A stretch of 25,656 nucleotides of DNA from CAZAYP01 sp964489425 [NCBI: uncultured Verrucomicrobiota bacterium]. Lineage in GTDB: Bacteria > Verrucomicrobiota > Kiritimatiellia > RZYC01. Both the position numbers and the translations under genes were made by a program. Shown here in pieces: positions 14,931 through 23,076 of this stretch (positions are counted from its first letter, which is position 1; each line of letters opens with the position of its first letter). The stretch lies in the NCBI GenBank assembly GCA_964489425.1, contig CAZAYP010000051.1:1-25656 (forward strand), in the 5' to 3' direction. The notes under the pieces were generated by a model, which was not told the origin of the DNA, did not search any database, and saw only the letters and a program-made list of their open reading frames with translations.

Positions 14931-17257
14931 ATCCCAGCCTGGCGCAGGAGTTCCAGGCCGAATCCAAAGAGCACTTGGAACGGATCGAGGACGATCTCAT
15001 CTGGCTGGAAGCGTCGCCGGAAACCATGGATATGGACCGGATCAACCGTATTTTCCGGGCCATCCATTCGGTCAAAGGCACCTCGGGGTTTCTCGGTTTC
15101 CAGACAATCGGCGCCCTCAGCCATGCCATGGAAACCCTGTTGGACCATTTGCGCAAAGGCAAACTGAAAGCGTCGCCGCCGCTGGTCAGTGAACTGTTAA
15201 AGGGCGTTGACGATCTGCGCGCCATGCTGGATGACTTGCTCAACAGTAATCAGCGCGATATCAGCGCGCGAGTGGCGGATCTGGACCGGTGGTTGCACGT
15301 CCAACCGGAAGTGCCGCCGGGTTCCCCTCCCGCCGCCGCGCCGGCGGATACACCCCTGGTTCCGTCCCTGATCGAGGCCTGGGCCGCCGCGCCGGCCGAA
15401 TGCTCCAGTCATTGGCGCATTTTGATCCCCGACCTGCATAATTGGCAGCGATTGAATAACATGACGCCCTTGGCGCTGTTTGCGCGGTTGGAAGAGCGGG
15501 GCTTTGTCGTGGAAGCCAAGCTCAAACCCATGACCGACAGGTTGAACGCCGGGATTGAGCAGGCGGCGTTGGGGTTGGAACTGCTCTATGCCACCACGCT
15601 GACGCGGGAAGAAGTCGGCACGGCATTCGCGATTCCCGCAACCCTGATTGAACCGGCCGGCGCTGCTCCGGCCACGGCCCAACCACCGCCCGCCGTTCCG
15701 CAGGTGGCGGAGGCCGTGCCGGCTACGGCCGGCAACCGGTACACCATCCGATTCGCCCCGGCCGCGGAGGTGACCGCCACGCCCAAGGCCCTGGACTCGC
15801 TCTGGGACGATCTGCGCCGCCTGGGCCCCTGCCGGATCGAGCCGGACTCGCCCGCCGCGCCCACCCAGTGGACCATCACCCTGGACACTGCCGCCACCGA
15901 GCCAGAAATCCGCGATGCGTTTATTTTCGTGGAAAAAGGCGGCGGCCTGGAAATCAATCGGGCGGATCAGGCTGATCCGACTGATCCACCGGGCCAGCCG
16001 CCCTTGGCCGGACCGGCCGCGGCCGCCCCTGCTGAGCCCGCCCCCGAGACCACCGCCGGCCCGACGCCGGCCGCCGTTGACCTGGTGCGCGTGCCGGCCG
16101 ACAAGTTGGACCGGCTGGTGAACCTCGTGGGCGAACTGGTGATCCAGCAGGCGCAACTGCGGGCCGCCACCAGCCGGGTGGCGCACCTGGCGCCGGAATT
16201 CCAAGCTACGATTGAAGGCCTGGAACGGCTGCATGCCGAGTTGCGCGACGTGGCCCTGAACATCCGCATGATGCCCATTGGCGCCACGTTCAACAAGTAC
16301 CGCCGCCTGGTACGTGACCTGTGCCAGGAGTTCGGCAAGGAAGTGGATCTCGTCATTGAGGGCGCGGACACGGAGCTGGATAAAACCGTCATCGATCAAC
16401 TCGGCGACCCGCTGCTGCACCTGGTACGCAACTGCCTGGATCACGGCCTGGAGCCGCCCGAGGCGCGCATCCGTCAGGGCAAGCCGCGCGCCGGCCGCCT
16501 GCGCCTGGCCGCCGACCACCAGGGCGACCGCGTGGTCATCACCGTAGCCGACGATGGCAAGGGCCTGGATGCCGCCGCGATCCGCGGCAAGGCGGTCGAG
16601 CGCGGCTTGATCCCGGCCGATGCCTCCATGAGCGAGGCGGAGCTGCACAACCTGATTTTCCTGCCGGGTTTTTCCACGGCGCAGAAAGTCACCAGCGTGT
16701 CTGGCCGCGGCGTGGGCATGGACGTGGTCAAGCGCCAGATCGATCTGCTGCGCGGCGCCGTGGAACTGCAAAGCCAACCGGGCCGCGGTACGAGCTTCCG
16801 CCTGTCCCTGCCGCTGACCCTGGCGATTATCGAGGGGCTGATGGTGGAGGTGGACAACGAGCGGTTCATCCTGCCGCTGGGCATGGTCACGGAAACCATT
16901 GAGCTTACCCGCGCGCAGCGCCTGGACGACAACGCCCGCAACGCCGTGGCCGTGCGCGGCGCCCTCGTGCCCTACCTGCGCCTGCGGGATTTGTTCGGGT
17001 TTCCCGATGGCGACGCGCCCCTCGAACGGGTCGTGATCGTAAACCTGGAAGATCGTCGGCTCGGCCTGGTGGTGGACCGCGTGCTCGGCAACCACCAGAC
17101 TGTGCTGAAAACCATGGGCCGGATGTTCCAGGGCGTCACGATCTTTTCCGGCGCCACGATCCTCGGCGACGGCGCCGTGGCCCTGATCCTGGACGTGCCC
17201 AGCCTGCTCCGGCACAGCCGCGCGAAAGTCGGGGAAAGCGCCATGTTGGAAGTGTGA
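14912..17257 (+). CDS. cheA: Chemotaxis histidine kinase CheA
   Basis: A 781-residue CheA. The HPt domain has the phospho-acceptor H52 (AIHSVKGTSGFLGF). Two alanine/proline-linked modules follow at about 165-243 and 275-345; they share a pattern (WRI/YTI start, TP-x-ALF/LDSL, then an ATT or DTA strand and an AF end) and look like tandem diverged P2-like domains. The dimerisation domain starts at VRVPADKLDRLVN (392). The ATPase domain has N507 (LVRNCLDHG), D548xG (VADDGKG) and GRGVGMDVV (598-606). The C-terminal CheW-like P5 domain runs from about 640 to the end. GGGGAG lies 11 nt before the ATG, and the start overlaps the REC-STAS gene. There is no C-terminal receiver, so phosphate must pass to a separate regulator. 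Confidence 0.96.
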   Translation: MPDELIDPSLAQEFQAESKEHLERIEDDLIWLEASPETMDMDRINRIFRAIHSVKGTSGFLGFQTIGALSHAMETLLDHLRKGKLKASPPLVSELLKGVDDLRAMLDDLLNSNQRDISARVADLDRWLHVQPEVPPGSPPAAAPADTPLVPSLIEAWAAAPAECSSHWRILIPDLHNWQRLNNMTPLALFARLEERGFVVEAKLKPMTDRLNAGIEQAALGLELLYATTLTREEVGTAFAIPATLIEPAGAAPATAQPPPAVPQVAEAVPATAGNRYTIRFAPAAEVTATPKALDSLWDDLRRLGPCRIEPDSPAAPTQWTITLDTAATEPEIRDAFIFVEKGGGLEINRADQADPTDPPGQPPLAGPAAAAPAEPAPETTAGPTPAAVDLVRVPADKLDRLVNLVGELVIQQAQLRAATSRVAHLAPEFQATIEGLERLHAELRDVALNIRMMPIGATFNKYRRLVRDLCQEFGKEVDLVIEGADTELDKTVIDQLGDPLLHLVRNCLDHGLEPPEARIRQGKPRAGRLRLAADHQGDRVVITVADDGKGLDAAAIRGKAVERGLIPADASMSEAELHNLIFLPGFSTAQKVTSVSGRGVGMDVVKRQIDLLRGAVELQSQPGRGTSFRLSLPLTLAIIEGLMVEVDNERFILPLGMVTETIELTRAQRLDDNARNAVAVRGALVPYLRLRDLFGFPDGDAPLERVVIVNLEDRRLGLVVDRVLGNHQTVLKTMGRMFQGVTIFSGATILGDGAVALILDVPSLLRHSRAKVGESAMLEV

Positions 17258-17276
17258 GGACAACATAAGAATTATG

Positions 17277-17410
17277 AATCAGGAACTCAGGAAAACAGGA
17301 ACGGAAAGGAAGATGCCAAAATATATACAACGGCCGCGCCGAACAGCCGGCGGCTCCACTGGCGCCGGGCAGGCGTGTCAATCTTTTCCTGATTTCCTGA
17401 GTTCCAGATT
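17277..17410. repeat. Inverted repeat element of CAGGAA words
   Basis: Arms of 25 bases at 17277-17301 and 17386-17410 are complementary at 23 of 25 positions (AATCAGGAACTCAGGAAA on one arm). The 84-bp centre is GC-rich and holds further small palindromes. It lies 19 nt after the cheA stop, between cheA and the convergent PIN toxin gene. Confidence 0.8.
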
Positions 17411-17446
17411 GAAATATGCGGAAGGGAATTGCTTGGGCCAGCCACT

Positions 17447-17857
17447 TCACGCGCCGGCTTGCGCGCTTTCAAACTGCCAGAATTCGGAGGGCTTCAGAAT
17501 GGTAATGCCCTGGAATGATCCGAGTTCGGCCAGGTCCTTGTCGCCGGAAATGATCGCCTTGCATTGTCCCGCCAAGGCGGTGGCCAGCACCAGGTCGTCG
17601 TCCGCATCCCGGCACACGGCATCATATTTCGGGGGTATGGCCACGATTTCGACCCGGGATTTCAGGAGCCGAATGGCGGCCTGGATGTCGGTTTTCCCGA
17701 AATTGAATTTCTCCGCCAGCACCCGGGCCACTTCGTTCAGCAGGGGTTGGGATGACACGACCGTGTGCTGGATGGCCACGTGCTCGAAAAGCTCATTGCA
17801 CATGCCGTGCGAGATGAACGCGGCGATCAGCACATTGGTATCCAGGACCAGTCTCAT
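17447..17857 (-). CDS. PIN-domain toxin of an RHH-PIN toxin-antitoxin pair
   Basis: A 136-residue PIN-family protein of the COG1569 type, expected to be a Mg-dependent RNase. Acidic residues typical of the active site are visible: D6 (LVLDTNVLI), E42 (LLNEVARVL), the D84-D88 cluster (CRDADDD) and D106/D108 (SGDKDL). Its ATG overlaps the antitoxin stop (ATGA, 17854-17857), the usual toxin-antitoxin arrangement. It lies opposite in strand to the che genes, splitting cheA from mcp. Target RNA is unknown. Confidence 0.9.
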   Translation of the reverse strand: MRLVLDTNVLIAAFISHGMCNELFEHVAIQHTVVSSQPLLNEVARVLAEKFNFGKTDIQAAIRLLKSRVEIVAIPPKYDAVCRDADDDLVLATALAGQCKAIISGDKDLAELGSFQGITILKPSEFWQFESAQAGA

Positions 17858-18072
17858 GAAACCCGTTCAAAAACGTCTTCATCGGTATGAACACCCTGGC
17901 GGGCGGCTTGCGCCTGCATCCGTTTGCGCAGCCCGCGAAAGCGCCGCAGGAAAAGATAATCGCGCAACGATTCGCGCACCAAGTCACTGCGCGACACCCC
18001 GTCCGCTATGGCAACGCCATCCAGCTCCTTGCGGACCTTTTCCGGAAGACTTACGGTTATCGTGTTCCTCAT
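17854..18072 (-). CDS. Ribbon-helix-helix antitoxin
   Basis: A 72-residue CopG/RHH-type antitoxin. The N-terminal beta strand NTITVSLPEK followed by two helices (VRKELDGVAIADGVSRSDLV) is the RHH DNA-binding fold. The C-terminal part would bind and block the PIN toxin encoded next. GGGAGG lies 6 nt before the ATG. A perfect 8-bp inverted repeat overlapping a -10-like box lies 30 nt upstream, consistent with autoregulation. Confidence 0.9.
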   Translation of the reverse strand: MRNTITVSLPEKVRKELDGVAIADGVSRSDLVRESLRDYLFLRRFRGLRKRMQAQAARQGVHTDEDVFERVS

Positions 18073-18102
18073 CTCAATCCTCCCAAACGCGGCTTTTGGT
18101 TT

Positions 18103-18123
18103 CTGTAAGAGATTATCTTACAG
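18103..18123 (-). promoter_or_regulatory. Operator/promoter of the RHH-PIN module
   Basis: CTGTAAGA-GATTA-TCTTACAG is a perfect inverted repeat with 8-bp arms. Read on the - strand it contains GATAAT, a 5/6 match to a -10 box, with a weak TTGCC-like -35 upstream. Binding of the RHH antitoxin here would block transcription. Confidence 0.7.
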
Positions 18124-18196
18124 GCCGCGCCGAGGCAAGCGGGTTTGTTCCGGCATCCATCATGTGGCCAACGGTAGGCGCTGCGTTTTCAGAGCG

Positions 18197-18266
18197 CGGC
18201 GCCACTCTGCCGTGGCGCCGACCTCCGCTTCGGCGGATCTGCTCCGGACCCACCGCCTCACGGCGG
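18197..18266. repeat. Cluster of three GC hairpins
   Basis: Three palindromes in a row: 18197-18220 (9-bp stem CGGCGCCAC, 6-nt loop), 18224-18237 (TCCGC-TTCG-GCGGA, a stable UUCG-type tetraloop) and 18253-18266 (CCGCC-TCAC-GGCGG). They resemble extragenic palindromic repeats. No U-tract follows. Confidence 0.6.
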
Positions 18267-18454
18267 CGGCTACCCACGCCCCGGACGACAGACACGGCGG
18301 CAGAGCGCCATGACTACAGCCAGACACATACAACAACGATCACGACAACGACCAATAGGAGTGGGGCGATGCATCAGCGAAACACCAGTTGAGGGCGGGC
18401 AGTGAATTCGCCTGCAGTGACCGTGAGTAGCAACAGAAAAGAAAGGACCAAGGT

Positions 18455-20695
18455 ATGTTCAAGAATATGAAGTTGGCGGGAAAGATCGGGTTTGGATTCG
18501 GCGCGGTGATCGTCATCCTGGTGATCCTGGGGGCGGTCGCTATTGTCAGCATGAACGGGGTCAAAAAGACTTCCAACACGCTGGCCCAAGTCAATATGCC
18601 GGATGTGGAGGATGCCTATAACATCAACCGCTTCTGCCTGCTGACCATGTACGAAGCGCGCGGGTATGCGTACACGACCGAGAGCGCGTTCCTCGAGAAC
18701 GCCCGCAAAAACCTCGGCGAGTTGAAAAAGCACCTCAAGGAGGCCAAAGCCCAGGCCGCCAAGTACAACAATGCCGTACTGGCCGCCAAGGCGGACCAGG
18801 CGGAAAAAGATGTGCTGGAGTATGAAAAGCTGCTGGACGAAACCGTGGCCAAAACCGAGGCCATGGACAAGTTGGCCGCGACCGCCGCCACCGAGGCCGC
18901 CGACTTCATGAAGCAGTGCAATGATCTGACCGCCGGCCAATCGTCGCGGCTGGAGGGTGAAATTGGCGCGGCCATGAAAGGCCAGGCCGATACCAATGCC
19001 GACAAGGTGACCGAAACGGAACTCAAGGAACGGACCAGGAAAATCTCCCTGTGCAACCAGGTGATCGATTTGGTCAACGAGATCCGGCTGGGCCGCTGGC
19101 AGTCGGAAGCCCTGCGCGATCCTAAGCTCATGACCGATGCCCTGGCCAAGTACGACACCATCAACGCCAAGCTGGACGAGCTTAAAGCCATCACGCGCCT
19201 GGAAGCCGACTTGCAGCGCATCGAGGAATGCCGCAAGTCCGGCCAGGACTACAAGAAAGCCATGGAAGAGTTTCTCGTCTACTGGCTGGCCCGGGAGGAA
19301 CTGGGAAAGAAGCGCAATGAAATCGCCAACGAAGTGCTGGACATTGCCACGGAAAATGCCGTGGGCGGCATCGCGGATTCGGGCAAGGCGGCCACCCAGG
19401 CGGCGGACGCGTTGACCAAGGCTTCTATTGCCATGATCGTCGGCCTGCCCATCGCCGTGGTGGTGGGCTTGATCCTGGCCGTGTTCATCACCCGGGCGAT
19501 CACCGGCCCGGTGCGCCAGCTCATGGCCGGATTGGGCGAGATCGCCAAGGGCGACATGAAAACCCGCATGGCCGTGCAGTCCCGCGACGAGGTCGGCCTG
19601 TTGTCCGAAACCGCCAACAACATGGCCGCGGCGCTGGAAGGCGTGGCCGGCCTGGCGCTCAAGATCGGCAACGGCGACCTGCGCGAGGAGGCCAAGCTGG
19701 CCTCGGACAAGGACATGCTGGGCGATGCCCTGAAAAAGATGATCACCAATCTGCGCGACATTGTCGCGGACGTGCGGTCCGCGTCCGAGAACGTGGCGTC
19801 AGGCAGCGAGCAGATGAGCAGCACGGCCGAGACCCTGTCGCAAGGCGCTTCGGAACAGGCCGCGTCGGTGGAGGAAGTCTCCTCGTCCATGGAGCAATCC
19901 ACGGCCAGTATCCAACAGAACACCGAAAACGCGCGCCAGACCGACAAGATCGCCACCAAGGCCGCCCAGGACGCCCAGGAAACCGGCGCGGCAGTGATCA
20001 AAACTGTCCAAGCCATGAAGGACATTGCACAGAAGATCTCCATTATCGAGGAAATCGCGCGCCAAACGGATCTGCTGGCGTTGAACGCGGCCATCGAGGC
20101 GGCCCGGGCCGGCGAGCACGGCAAGGGGTTTGCCGTGGTGGCGTCGGAAGTGCGCAAGCTGGCCGAACGCAGCCAGACCGCGGCCGGCGAGATCAGCAAG
20201 CTGTCCGGGTCCAGCGTGGAGTTGGCGGAAACCGCGGGCGAGCAACTGAACAAGCTGGTGCCGGACATCCGCAAAACCGCGGACCTGGTCAAGGAAATCG
20301 CCGCGGCGAGCGAGGAACAAAACACCGGCGCGGCGCAGATTAACAAGGCGATCCAGGAGCTGGACAAGATCGTGCAGCAGAACGCGGCCGCGGCCGAGGA
20401 AATGGCGTCTGCTTCGGAAGAACTCTCCAGCCAGGCCGAGCAACTGCAGAGCGCGATTGCGTTCTTCAAGGTGCAGGAAGAGTCCGGCCGGCGGGTGGCC
20501 GCCGCCGCGGGCGCGCGCGGCGCCCCTGCGCCGCACGCGGCCGCGGCGAGAAAGCCGGCCGCGCCGTCCGCCCGCAAGGCGCTCGCCGGCAAGGTCAAAA
20601 CCGGCGATAAAAGCGCGCCGGCTGATAGCGGGGTGATGATCGAGCTGGACAAGGTGGAACCCGAGCACAAAGACAGCGAATTCGAACGCGTGTAA
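18455..20695 (+). CDS. mcp: Methyl-accepting chemotaxis protein
   Basis: A 746-residue transmembrane chemoreceptor. TM1 spans about 12-32 and TM2 about 325-346. The roughly 290 residues between are predicted almost wholly helical with no PAS or Cache pattern, resembling a helical bimodular (HBM-like) ligand domain. HAMP follows (about 347-395), and a second HAMP-like unit ([13 protein letters not shown]) at about 400-440. The signalling hairpin tip is intact ([18 protein letters not shown], then [18 protein letters not shown]). An Ala/Pro/Lys-rich tail of about 65 residues ends DSEFERV, which is not a clear CheR-binding pentapeptide. AAGGACCAAGG before the ATG is the ribosome site. cheW follows at once. 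Confidence 0.96.
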   Translation: MFKNMKLAGKIGFGFGAVIVILVILGAVAIVSMNGVKKTSNTLAQVNMPDVEDAYNINRFCLLTMYEARGYAYTTESAFLENARKNLGELKKHLKEAKAQAAKYNNAVLAAKADQAEKDVLEYEKLLDETVAKTEAMDKLAATAATEAADFMKQCNDLTAGQSSRLEGEIGAAMKGQADTNADKVTETELKERTRKISLCNQVIDLVNEIRLGRWQSEALRDPKLMTDALAKYDTINAKLDELKAITRLEADLQRIEECRKSGQDYKKAMEEFLVYWLAREELGKKRNEIANEVLDIATENAVGGIADSGKAATQAADALTKASIAMIVGLPIAVVVGLILAVFITRAITGPVRQLMAGLGEIAKGDMKTRMAVQSRDEVGLLSETANNMAAALEGVAGLALKIGNGDLREEAKLASDKDMLGDALKKMITNLRDIVADVRSASENVASGSEQMSSTAETLSQGASEQAASVEEVSSSMEQSTASIQQNTENARQTDKIATKAAQDAQETGAAVIKTVQAMKDIAQKISIIEEIARQTDLLALNAAIEAARAGEHGKGFAVVASEVRKLAERSQTAAGEISKLSGSSVELAETAGEQLNKLVPDIRKTADLVKEIAAASEEQNTGAAQINKAIQELDKIVQQNAAAAEEMASASEELSSQAEQLQSAIAFFKVQEESGRRVAAAAGARGAPAPHAAAARKPAAPSARKALAGKVKTGDKSAPADSGVMIELDKVEPEHKDSEFERV

Positions 20696-20727
20696 TGGCG
20701 CTGGCCAAGCAACAGAAAGGAAGTGCC

Positions 20728-21261
20728 ATGAGTACAAGCAAAATAACGGAAACCGCGCGGTACCTGACGTTCCGGCTCGGTGACGAACTGTTCGCGATCA
20801 ACGTGTTCAAGGCGCGGGAGGTGCTGGATGTCAGCCGCATCACCCGCGTGCCAACCGCGCCGGGCTACATGCGCGGCGTGGTTAACGTGCGCGGCAACGC
20901 CATCCCGGTGGTGGACCTGCGCATCAAGTTCGGATTGCCCCAGGCGCCGGACACGCTCAACACGCGGATCATCGTGATGGAACTGGACATGGAGTCCGAG
21001 AAGGTGGTGGTGGGCGGGTTGGCGGACGCGGTCCACGAAGTGCTGGAACTGGAGCCCAAGGAGATCGAGGAGCCGCCGACGCTGGGCATGCGCTGGCGCA
21101 CGGACCTGATCCTGGGCATGGGCCGGCGGGACGACAAGTTCATCATCATCCTCGACATTGACCGGGTGTTCTCGACCGAGGACGTAGCCCTGGTGGCCAA
21201 CGCCACGGCCCAGGTGGCGCCCGAGGAGAAAAAGCCGGAGAAGAAAGCGGACAAGAAGTAA
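20728..21261 (+). CDS. cheW: Chemotaxis coupling protein CheW
   Basis: A 177-residue CheW linking receptors to CheA. Recognisable segments are YLTFRLGDELFAINV, VLDVSRITRVPTAPGYMRGVVNVRG and IPVVDLRIKFGL. The ATG at 20728 is supported by AAGGA six nt upstream; an in-frame ATG at 20695, overlapping the mcp stop, would add 11 non-conserved residues. The C-terminus ends in a short Lys/Glu-rich tail (EEKKPEKKADKK) not usual in CheW. Adjacent mcp and cheW probably form a functional unit with the CheA encoded upstream. Confidence 0.95.
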   Translation: MSTSKITETARYLTFRLGDELFAINVFKAREVLDVSRITRVPTAPGYMRGVVNVRGNAIPVVDLRIKFGLPQAPDTLNTRIIVMELDMESEKVVVGGLADAVHEVLELEPKEIEEPPTLGMRWRTDLILGMGRRDDKFIIILDIDRVFSTEDVALVANATAQVAPEEKKPEKKADKK

Positions 21262-21274
21262 AGCCAAACCTCCC

Positions 21275-21319
21275 GGCCGCGGGGGCGCGGAGCTGCACGG
21301 CTCCGTTGCCCTCGCGGCC
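21275..21319. other. Long GC hairpin after cheW
   Basis: GGCCGCGGGGGC (21275-21286) pairs with 21308-21319 over 12 positions with one G-T wobble. A nested 6-bp hairpin CGGAGC/GCTCCG lies inside. It lies 14 nt after the cheW stop. No U-tract follows, so it may be an RNA-stability or attenuating structure rather than an intrinsic terminator. Confidence 0.55.
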
Positions 21320-21351
21320 ACGGTGCGGCCCCCCATCAGATCCGGATGTTC

Positions 21352-21450
21352 ACCACGAAGATCACGAAGGACGCGAAGTTAGCAGAGGGAAGATAAGACC
21401 ATGGATATGATGTTATTAATCATCTTCGTGGCCTTCGTGATCTTCGTGGT
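21352..21450. repeat. 99-bp dispersed element, copy 2 (CACGAAGG words, inverted arms)
   Basis: Same 99-bp length and 88/99 identity to the core of the element at 11944-12052. The 27-bp arms (21352-21378 and 21424-21450) pair at 25 of 27 positions. The centre, including AGAGGGAAGATAAGACCATG, is the best conserved part between copies. It lies between cheW and cheR, with the cheR ATG 43 nt beyond. Confidence 0.9.
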
Positions 21451-21492
21451 AAAAACATTATCGCTTAGCCATCCGGGTTCGCATTATTCACC

Positions 21493-22335
21493 ATGACCGC
21501 CGCAACCAATAACGATCATCTGACCGACCGGCAGTACGCGGAGTTCAGCGCCGTGATCTCCACGCACCTGGGGATCAAGATGCCGCCGCAAAAAAAGGTC
21601 ATGCTGCAAAGCCGGCTGCACCGGCGCCTGCGTGATGTGGGCCTGCCCCACGTGCGCGCGTATTATGAATGGTTCTTTTCCGATCCCCAGGTTCAGGATA
21701 AGGAACTCGAGCACCTGCTGAACCTGGCCACCACCAACAAAACCGATTTCTTTCGGGAAGCGGAGCATTTCGATTTCCTCACGCGGCAGGTGCTGCCCGA
21801 ATGGCGGCGCCGGCCCAAGGCGGATGTGTTCCGGGTGTGGTCGGCCGGTTGCGCGACCGGGGAGGAGGCCTACACCCTGGCCATTACGCTGCTGGAAGAA
21901 CAGGCGCGGGCCTTTTTCCCCTTCACGATCCTGGCCACGGACGTGTCCACCCGGGTGTTGCACACGGCCATGGAGGCGATCTATCCCGAAGAGCACGTTA
22001 ACCCGATCCCGCCGCTGCTGCGGGCGAAATACGTGTTGCGCGGCAAAGACCGCCGGCAACGACTGGTGCGCATGGCGCCGGAAGTGCGCGACGGCGTGCG
22101 CTTCGGCAAGCTCAACTTCCTGGCGCCCAACTATGGCCTGGCCGAGCGCTGGGACGTGGTGTTCTTCCGCAACGTCATGATCTATTTCGACCGGCCCACC
22201 CAGCAGCAGATCGTGGGGCAGATTTGCCGGCATCTGCAAACTGGCGGATACTTGTTCGTTGGCCACGCGGAAAGTCTCACCGGGCTTGACCTGCCGCTCA
22301 CGCCGGTCAAGCCAGCAGTGTACACAAAGACTTGA
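21493..22335 (+). CDS. cheR: Chemoreceptor methyltransferase CheR
   Basis: A 280-residue CheR, which methylates receptor glutamates with S-adenosylmethionine. The N-terminal helical domain has LQSRLHRRLRDVG and NKTDFFREAEHF. The SAM-binding motif is SAGCATGEEAYTLA (117-130), and NVMIYFD lies near the end of the catalytic fold. Length is standard. No ribosome site is visible before the ATG. Its stop codon overlaps the -35 box of the following toxin-antitoxin promoter. It works against CheB encoded downstream. Confidence 0.96.
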   Translation: MTAATNNDHLTDRQYAEFSAVISTHLGIKMPPQKKVMLQSRLHRRLRDVGLPHVRAYYEWFFSDPQVQDKELEHLLNLATTNKTDFFREAEHFDFLTRQVLPEWRRRPKADVFRVWSAGCATGEEAYTLAITLLEEQARAFFPFTILATDVSTRVLHTAMEAIYPEEHVNPIPPLLRAKYVLRGKDRRQRLVRMAPEVRDGVRFGKLNFLAPNYGLAERWDVVFFRNVMIYFDRPTQQQIVGQICRHLQTGGYLFVGHAESLTGLDLPLTPVKPAVYTKT

Positions 22336-22374
22336 CAACCGATATGATTGATATGATTATAGTAATCATATCAA
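22332..22374 (+). promoter_or_regulatory. Promoter and operator of the Phd-PIN module
   Basis: TTGACA (22332-22337) is a perfect -35 box. GATTAT at 22355-22360, 17 nt on, is a 4/6 -10. A perfect 27-bp palindrome with 12-bp arms (22348-22374, TTGATATGATTA and complement around TAG) covers the -10. A further direct GATATGATT half-site at 22341-22349 gives three half-sites in all. This is a strong candidate for antitoxin autoregulation. Confidence 0.85.
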
Positions 22375-22387
22375 CGAGGAGGTGGGT

Positions 22388-22645
22388 ATGAAAACCATGT
22401 CAGCCATGGAAGCGCGGCAGCAGTTCGGTTCGTTGCTGAATCTGGTGTCGCTGACCCATGAGCAAGTGATCATTGAGCGGGCCGGAAAAAAAATTGCGGT
22501 AGTGTCTGAATACCAGCCCTCGCCGCCGGTCGCGCCACCCTCTGGCAAGGCGGATATTCGCGGTCTGGAGGGGCTTGGCGCGGATATCTGGCAAGGGCAA
22601 GACACCGACGAGTATCTTAGACAAGCGCGGAAACAATGGGACTGA
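22388..22645 (+). CDS. Phd/YefM-family antitoxin
   Basis: An 85-residue antitoxin. The pattern MSAMEARQQFGSLLNLV, followed by QVIIERAGKKIAVVSE, is typical of the Phd/YefM DNA-binding domain. The C-terminal part (GLEGLGADIW and beyond) would bind the PIN toxin. The ATG at 22388 is preceded by GGAGG with 5 nt spacing; a GTG two codons upstream is an alternative. It overlaps the toxin gene by 10 bases. A large palindrome covers its promoter. Confidence 0.9.
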   Translation: MKTMSAMEARQQFGSLLNLVSLTHEQVIIERAGKKIAVVSEYQPSPPVAPPSGKADIRGLEGLGADIWQGQDTDEYLRQARKQWD

Positions 22646-23076
22646 AACTGAGCGAGATGCGGGTGGTTGCACTGGATAGCGCCCCGCTCATCTACTATGT
22701 GGAGCGGCATCCAGCGCATATTGATGCCATCCGGCCGCTGTTTGAGCAGTGTGCGCAGCGCGGGTTGCAACTCGTCACTTCGATGATTACCTATATCGAG
22801 GTGTTGACGCGGCCATCCCAGATGGGGCGGTCCGATCTATGTGCCCGCTACCGTATGTTCTTAACCAACTCCGCGTATTTCAGCTTGCATCCGCTGAATG
22901 TTCAAGTGGCGGACCAGGCCATCGCGTTGCGTGGGAAATACCATTTCCGGACCCCCGACGCGATCCAATTGGCGGTGGCCATCGTTTGCGGGGCGGACTG
23001 TTTGTTGAGCAACGATGCCGGCCTGAAAAAATGCGCCGAAGTGCCGGTGGTCTTGGTGGACGAGTTGAAGGGATGA
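22636..23076 (+). CDS. PIN-domain toxin of the Phd-PIN module
   Basis: A 146-residue VapC-like PIN protein, expected to be a Mg-dependent RNase. The four active-site acids are visible: D14 (VALDSAPLIYY), E55 (TYIEVLTRP), D108 (FRTPDAIQLA) and D127 (LLSNDAGL). It overlaps the antitoxin gene upstream, and its stop overlaps the cheD start (ATGA at 23073-23076). The toxin module is therefore translationally contiguous with chemotaxis genes, which is unusual for a mobile addiction unit. Confidence 0.92.
   Translation: MGLKLSEMRVVALDSAPLIYYVERHPAHIDAIRPLFEQCAQRGLQLVTSMITYIEVLTRPSQMGRSDLCARYRMFLTNSAYFSLHPLNVQVADQAIALRGKYHFRTPDAIQLAVAIVCGADCLLSNDAGLKKCAEVPVVLVDELKG

Larger units (their letters stand above)
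18073..18454. other. 382-bp intergenic region between the antitoxin and mcp
   Basis: It contains the toxin-antitoxin operator at its left end and a cluster of three GC hairpins at 18197-18266. No gene is supported. No clear promoter for mcp was recognised in 18270-18440, and no -24/-12 match was found. Confidence 0.65.

Noticed and set aside
15197-17266. Long - strand open frame opposite cheA.
   Set aside because: Antisense shadow of a clearly conserved gene; composition is His/Gln/Gly-rich and has no motif.
17274-18392. + strand frame spanning the RHH-PIN module.
   Set aside because: It crosses an inverted repeat, both toxin-antitoxin genes and the operator, and lacks motifs. The - strand pair has standard overlap, ribosome site and conserved residues.
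21275-21319. Intrinsic terminator after cheW.
   Set aside because: The stem is strong, but no U-tract follows on either strand, so I list it only as a hairpin of unknown role.
19279-21336. Long - strand frame opposite mcp and cheW.
   Set aside because: Ser/Ala-rich antisense of the coiled-coil receptor gene; no independent support.
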